A stretch of DNA of 9,937 nucleotides from JAXHLG01 sp046497225 (GTDB lineage Bacteria > Patescibacteriota > Minisyncoccia > Moranbacterales > DUUL01): assembly GCA_046497225.1 (NCBI GenBank), contig JAWOGA010000081.1:1-9937 (forward strand), written 5' to 3'. The notes below the pieces were generated by a model. That model saw nothing but the letters and a program-made list of their open reading frames with translations, did not search any database and had not been told where the DNA came from. Below, piece after piece: positions 7,308 through 9,937 of this stretch. How positions within the stretch are numbered: the stretch's first letter is position 1; every line of letters begins with the position of its first letter. A program made the translations under genes and the position numbers.

Positions 7308-8228
7308 ATGGATAATCCCAATCGAAAAATAATTAAAAATCTAATCAACACTATTAGTAAGGAAAAATTTTCTGGTTCTTTTCTTTTCTCCGGGCCGAGT
7401 GGGACGGGGAAAGAGGATGCTGCCGCGGAAGTGATACAAGAAATTAACCAGACTGGATATTCACTAGAGAGGCTTACGGAAGGTTTTCATCCGGATATTA
7501 TTTTTATATCCCCCGAAATTGAAAAGAAAAAAAACAAGAAAAGAGCAAAAGATATTTCTATTGAGCAAATGAAGCCCAAATTAAAGCAAGCCGAGTATTT
7601 TAATTATCAAGCGCCCAAGAAATTTTTTGTAATCAAGAGAGCTGAAAAAATGACTGCAGGCGCCTCCAATAGTCTGTTAAAAATCATGGAAGAACCTCCG
7701 GACAATTGCGTTTTTTTCTTAATTACCTCTTTTGAAGATAGAATTCTAGATACTATTTATTCCAGATGTGGTAAAATTAATTTTCCTCTTCTCAATAATG
7801 AGAAGGTAACGAAAATTTTAGAAGATAATTTTTCAAGCCTATCCTCCGAGGATGCGCTAAAAATTGCCGAAATAGCAGCAGGTCGGTACAAAGTGGCTAA
7901 TTATTTAACTAAAAACAAAGCGGCCATAAAAGAAAAAGAGCGGGAAGTAGAAGTCTTTAAAAGTGCTGTAAAGGGTGGTATAAATAAGTCTTTTGATATC
8001 TCAAAAAAATATTCCGAAGACAAAGAAAAGCTTTTGGAAGCAATGGATGACTGGATTTATTATTTGTATAATTTTACAAGAAAAAGTGTTCTTGAAGATC
8101 AAGACGCCAGAATTCAAAAAAAGGTTTTTGAAATGACTAAAGAGTTAGTGAAAATAAAGATTGCGATTGAGACAACAAATGTTAATAGCCGACTAGCGCT
8201 AGAAAATTATTTTGTTAAATTTCAGTAA
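7308..8228 (+). CDS. holB: DNA polymerase III delta-prime-like clamp-loader subunit
   Basis: The product is an AAA+ clamp-loader subunit that would help load the beta sliding clamp at the replication fork. Counting from the ATG at 7308 (306 residues), it has a Walker A loop GPSGTGKE at 29-36. The delta-prime family block runs from FFVIKRAEKMTAGASNSLLK (106-125) into IMEEPPDN, and the SRC motif with the arginine finger is at 152-154. The Walker B position (FVIKRAE) lacks the DExx acids, which points to delta-prime rather than DnaX (tau/gamma). The four-cysteine zinc module usual between Walker A and the family block is absent: residues 36-105 contain no cysteine. The C-terminal third is a Lys/Glu-rich helical domain, as expected for the collar. 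A TTG at 7281 would add nine residues, but the ATG matches the family start better. The gene begins 35 bases after the glycosyltransferase. A second DnaX-like ATPase is the main alternative. Confidence 0.87.
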   Translation: MDNPNRKIIKNLINTISKEKFSGSFLFSGPSGTGKEDAAAEVIQEINQTGYSLERLTEGFHPDIIFISPEIEKKKNKKRAKDISIEQMKPKLKQAEYFNYQAPKKFFVIKRAEKMTAGASNSLLKIMEEPPDNCVFFLITSFEDRILDTIYSRCGKINFPLLNNEKVTKILEDNFSSLSSEDALKIAEIAAGRYKVANYLTKNKAAIKEKEREVEVFKSAVKGGINKSFDISKKYSEDKEKLLEAMDDWIYYLYNFTRKSVLEDQDARIQKKVFEMTKELVKIKIAIETTNVNSRLALENYFVKFQ

Positions 8229-8277
8229 ATCTTTTTTAGAGGAAAATGTCCTATGACAGTTTTTAAATAAAATCAAT

Positions 8278-9426
8278 ATGAAAAAAGCAACCAAATTATT
8301 ATCTATTTTGTTTTTGCTATTACTCCCTCTTTTAGCTACTGGAGCTTGTATTGTCTGGATTGAGAAAAACATTCAACCAAATATTTCTATTTTAGACAAA
8401 GATAAAAATGAAAAAAAATTTAATGAGATTGAAAAAGGAGATTTTATTCAAGTGGAATTCAATTCTTCAGTGGACAAGAAGAGCGTAGAAAAAAATTTGA
8501 AAATTTCTCCGGAGATTGAAGCCAGGCAGTTCTGGCTAAATTCAAAAGTTTTAAGATTAGAAATCAAAAAACCGCTTAAACCAGAAACCAAATATATCGC
8601 AGAAATAAACCGCTTTAAAAGCAGGTTGGGGCTGGATTTACAAAAGCCGGAAAAAATTAATTTTTCCGCACCTTCTGTCCCCGAGTTGAAATCTTTTTTT
8701 CCTGAAAACGGAAAAAAACAAGTTGATTATACCCTGGAGCCGGAGATTATTTTAAATAAGAGCTTACCGGAGGGGTATTTTTTAAATTTTGAAATTGAGC
8801 CTTATGTAAAAATAGATTATGAAATTAATTCCAACAAGAAGAAAATAGTCTTCAAACCGGAAAAGGAATTGTTGGCGAACACCAAATATGAAGTTAAAAT
8901 TAACTTGAAAAACAATTTTTATAATGATTTTGATAGACTGTTGTATCAAGGAGAATTTGTTACTAAAAAGCCATCTCCCGTAGTTTATAATTTCAATGAA
9001 AACGGGGAGCCTCTTAAGACTGAAGAAAGATTTGTTCTTCCGAAGCCCAAAATAATTGAGGGCAAATATATTGATATTGATTTAAGCAATCAGTATTTGT
9101 CAATTTTTCAAGACGGGAAAGAATTGGGTGTTTATAAGGTTTCCACCGGTAAAATTGGCATGGATACTCCTGTGGGAGAGTTTGAAGTAATGGGTAAAGC
9201 GTCCAGGCCCTGGTCAAAGGAATATGAACTTTTTATGCCCTGGTTCATTCAATTTACTAGCCAAGGGCATGGAATTCACGAACTTCCGGAATGGCCGGGA
9301 GGTATAAAAGAAGGTTTTGATCATTTGGGATTTCCGGTTTCCCATGGGTGCGCTCGCTTGGGTGTGGGACCGGCCAAAAAAGTGTATGACTTTGCTGAAA
9401 TAGGAACACCCATCATTATTTACTAG
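8278..9426 (+). CDS. L,D-transpeptidase (YkuD domain) with N-terminal Ig-like modules, membrane anchored or exported
   Basis: This is a peptidoglycan-modifying enzyme. YkuD-domain L,D-transpeptidases make 3-3 cross-links or attach proteins to the wall via a cysteine acyl-enzyme. The 382-residue product begins with MKKATK and a hydrophobic stretch at about 7-27, which is either a signal anchor or a lipoprotein signal. TGAC at 21-24 resembles a lipobox, but the -3 position is Thr, so lipidation is doubtful. Residues about 33-130 and 135-230 look like two Ig-like, SbsA/Big_5-style beta modules. Each has the family's acidic/hydrophobic strand pattern and a 'KPLKPETKY' or 'KELLANTKY' hairpin (98-106, 196-204). 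The YkuD domain spans about 262-382. It shows YIDIDLSNQYLSIF at 264-277, TPVGEFEV at 297-304, HGIHE at 331-335, and the catalytic SHGCARL at 355-361 with Cys358 as nucleophile and His356 and Arg360 beside it. The ATG has no Shine-Dalgarno. Confidence 0.93.
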   Translation: MKKATKLLSILFLLLLPLLATGACIVWIEKNIQPNISILDKDKNEKKFNEIEKGDFIQVEFNSSVDKKSVEKNLKISPEIEARQFWLNSKVLRLEIKKPLKPETKYIAEINRFKSRLGLDLQKPEKINFSAPSVPELKSFFPENGKKQVDYTLEPEIILNKSLPEGYFLNFEIEPYVKIDYEINSNKKKIVFKPEKELLANTKYEVKINLKNNFYNDFDRLLYQGEFVTKKPSPVVYNFNENGEPLKTEERFVLPKPKIIEGKYIDIDLSNQYLSIFQDGKELGVYKVSTGKIGMDTPVGEFEVMGKASRPWSKEYELFMPWFIQFTSQGHGIHELPEWPGGIKEGFDHLGFPVSHGCARLGVGPAKKVYDFAEIGTPIIIY

Positions 9427-9434
9427 GCCTTTCG

Positions 9435-9482
9435 TGGTAAAATGTTTAAAATTTTGCTAAGCTCTTAATTGGTATTTAGATA
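9435..9482 (+). promoter_or_regulatory. Candidate promoter elements upstream of trmD
   Basis: Two overlapping possibilities are visible in the 78-base gap. One is an extended -10, TGgTAAAAT at 9435-9443, without a good -35. The other is TTGCTA at 9454-9459 with TAGATA at 9477-9482 after a 17-base spacer, giving a start near 9489 and a leader of about 16 bases. The gap lacks a terminator-like hairpin, so read-through from the transpeptidase gene is also possible. Confidence 0.28.
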
Positions 9483-9504
9483 TTTAAATATATTTTTAAA
9501 AGCT

Positions 9505-9937
9505 ATGAAGTTTCACATAATAACAATCTTTCCGGAGGTTGTAGCTGCTTATTTTAAAGAGGGTGTAATCGGCCGAGCTGACCAAGACGGGCAGATAGAT
9601 GTTGAAATCTATAATTTAAGAGATTACACAAGTGATAAGCATGGAAAGGTAGATGACACTCCCTATGGCGGAGGACCGGGTATGGTTTTAAGGGCGGATG
9701 TTATTTGTAGTTGCATAGAAAGTATTAAGAAAAATATTAAAAAAGAGAGGGGGGAGAGGGAACTTGAAAAAACTAAAACAATACTTTTTTCCGCTAAAGG
9801 GAGAAAATATAATCAAAAAACGGCTTGTCTTTGGAGCAAGGAGTTGAAGCATATAATTTTGATTTGTGGTCGCTATGAAGGAGTTGATGAGAGAATAGCC
9901 AAATTTGTAGCAGATGAAGAAATATCCATCGGAGAAT
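9505..9937 (+). CDS. trmD: tRNA (guanine-37-N1)-methyltransferase, N-terminal part (truncated by window edge)
   Basis: TrmD methylates N1 of G37 next to the anticodon in tRNAs that read CNN codons, using S-adenosylmethionine, and so prevents +1 frameshifting. It is a dimeric SPOUT enzyme with a trefoil-knot SAM site. The 144 visible residues, in frame to the last base, match the family. They start MKFHIITIFPE, and contain DDTPYGGGPGMVL at 50-62, the knot-loop equivalent FSAKGR at 95-100 (commonly LSPQGR, so Pro is replaced by Ala), LICGRYEGVDER at 119-130, and EISIGE at 139-144 at the cut. The C-terminal third, about 80-100 residues, lies beyond the window. Residues about 71-92 form a Lys/Glu-rich stretch longer than I expect in the E. 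coli protein. The usual neighbours rpsP and rimM are not upstream. No Shine-Dalgarno precedes the ATG at 9505. Confidence 0.96.
   Translation, partial: MKFHIITIFPEVVAAYFKEGVIGRADQDGQIDVEIYNLRDYTSDKHGKVDDTPYGGGPGMVLRADVICSCIESIKKNIKKERGERELEKTKTILFSAKGRKYNQKTACLWSKELKHIILICGRYEGVDERIAKFVADEEISIGE

Noticed and set aside
8240..8256. AGGA-N5-TCCT inverted repeat before the transpeptidase gene, considered as a terminator or operator
   Set aside because: It is a four-base-pair stem without a following T-run of useful length; too weak to call.
1..9937. CRISPR arrays, tRNA genes, insertion sequences, toxin-antitoxin or defence systems
   Set aside because: Reading both strands gave no regularly spaced repeats, no tRNA-like cloverleaf in the gaps, no transposase motifs, and no small paired genes; nearly all sequence is explained by core or envelope genes.

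Overview
The window is an AT-rich, densely packed bacterial chromosome segment. All nine recognisable genes lie on the + strand, with a possible tenth cut off at the left edge. TGA is used as an ordinary stop (for example at the ends of the first and third complete genes), so the standard bacterial code applies. Lysine- and AAA-rich coding, very short intergenic gaps, almost no Shine-Dalgarno sequences, single-copy core genes outside their usual operons, and a YkuD transpeptidase with an Ig-like ectodomain together suggest a Candidate Phyla Radiation (Patescibacteria, Parcubacteria-like) genome. That assignment is inferred from style and from protein families; no rRNA or other phylogenetic marker was analysed.

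Layout from left to right. (1) 1-70: possible C-terminal tail of an upstream gene. (2) 145-3226: a compact transcription unit of a membrane-anchored S41 carboxyl-terminal processing protease (ctpA-like), a YvcK/CofD-like protein starting inside the protease stop codon, and a small HAD-superfamily hydrolase 11 bases further on with the only good ribosome binding site in the window. (3) 3340-4851: gatB, subunit B of the Asp/Glu-tRNA amidotransferase. (4) 4930-7272: two consecutive GT4-type (GT-B fold) glycosyltransferases. (5) 7308-8228: a DNA polymerase III delta-prime-like clamp-loader subunit. (6) 8278-9426: an exported or membrane-anchored L,D-transpeptidase with Ig-like modules. (7) 9505 to the right edge: trmD, tRNA (guanine-37-N1)-methyltransferase, truncated by the window.

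Functionally the window mixes envelope work (protease, YvcK, glycosyltransferases, L,D-transpeptidase) with information processing (GatB, clamp loader, TrmD). Apart from the first three genes, neighbours are separated by 35 to 113 bases of AT-rich DNA with promoter-like hexamers but no convincing intrinsic terminators. I see no tRNA or rRNA gene, CRISPR array, insertion sequence, phage gene, toxin-antitoxin pair or defence locus, and no intergenic stretch exceeds about 150 bases. I did not find a convincing new system. The best leads are the near-absence of Shine-Dalgarno sequences, the orphan HAD hydrolase coupled to yvcK, and the envelope-oriented neighbourhood of the transpeptidase.
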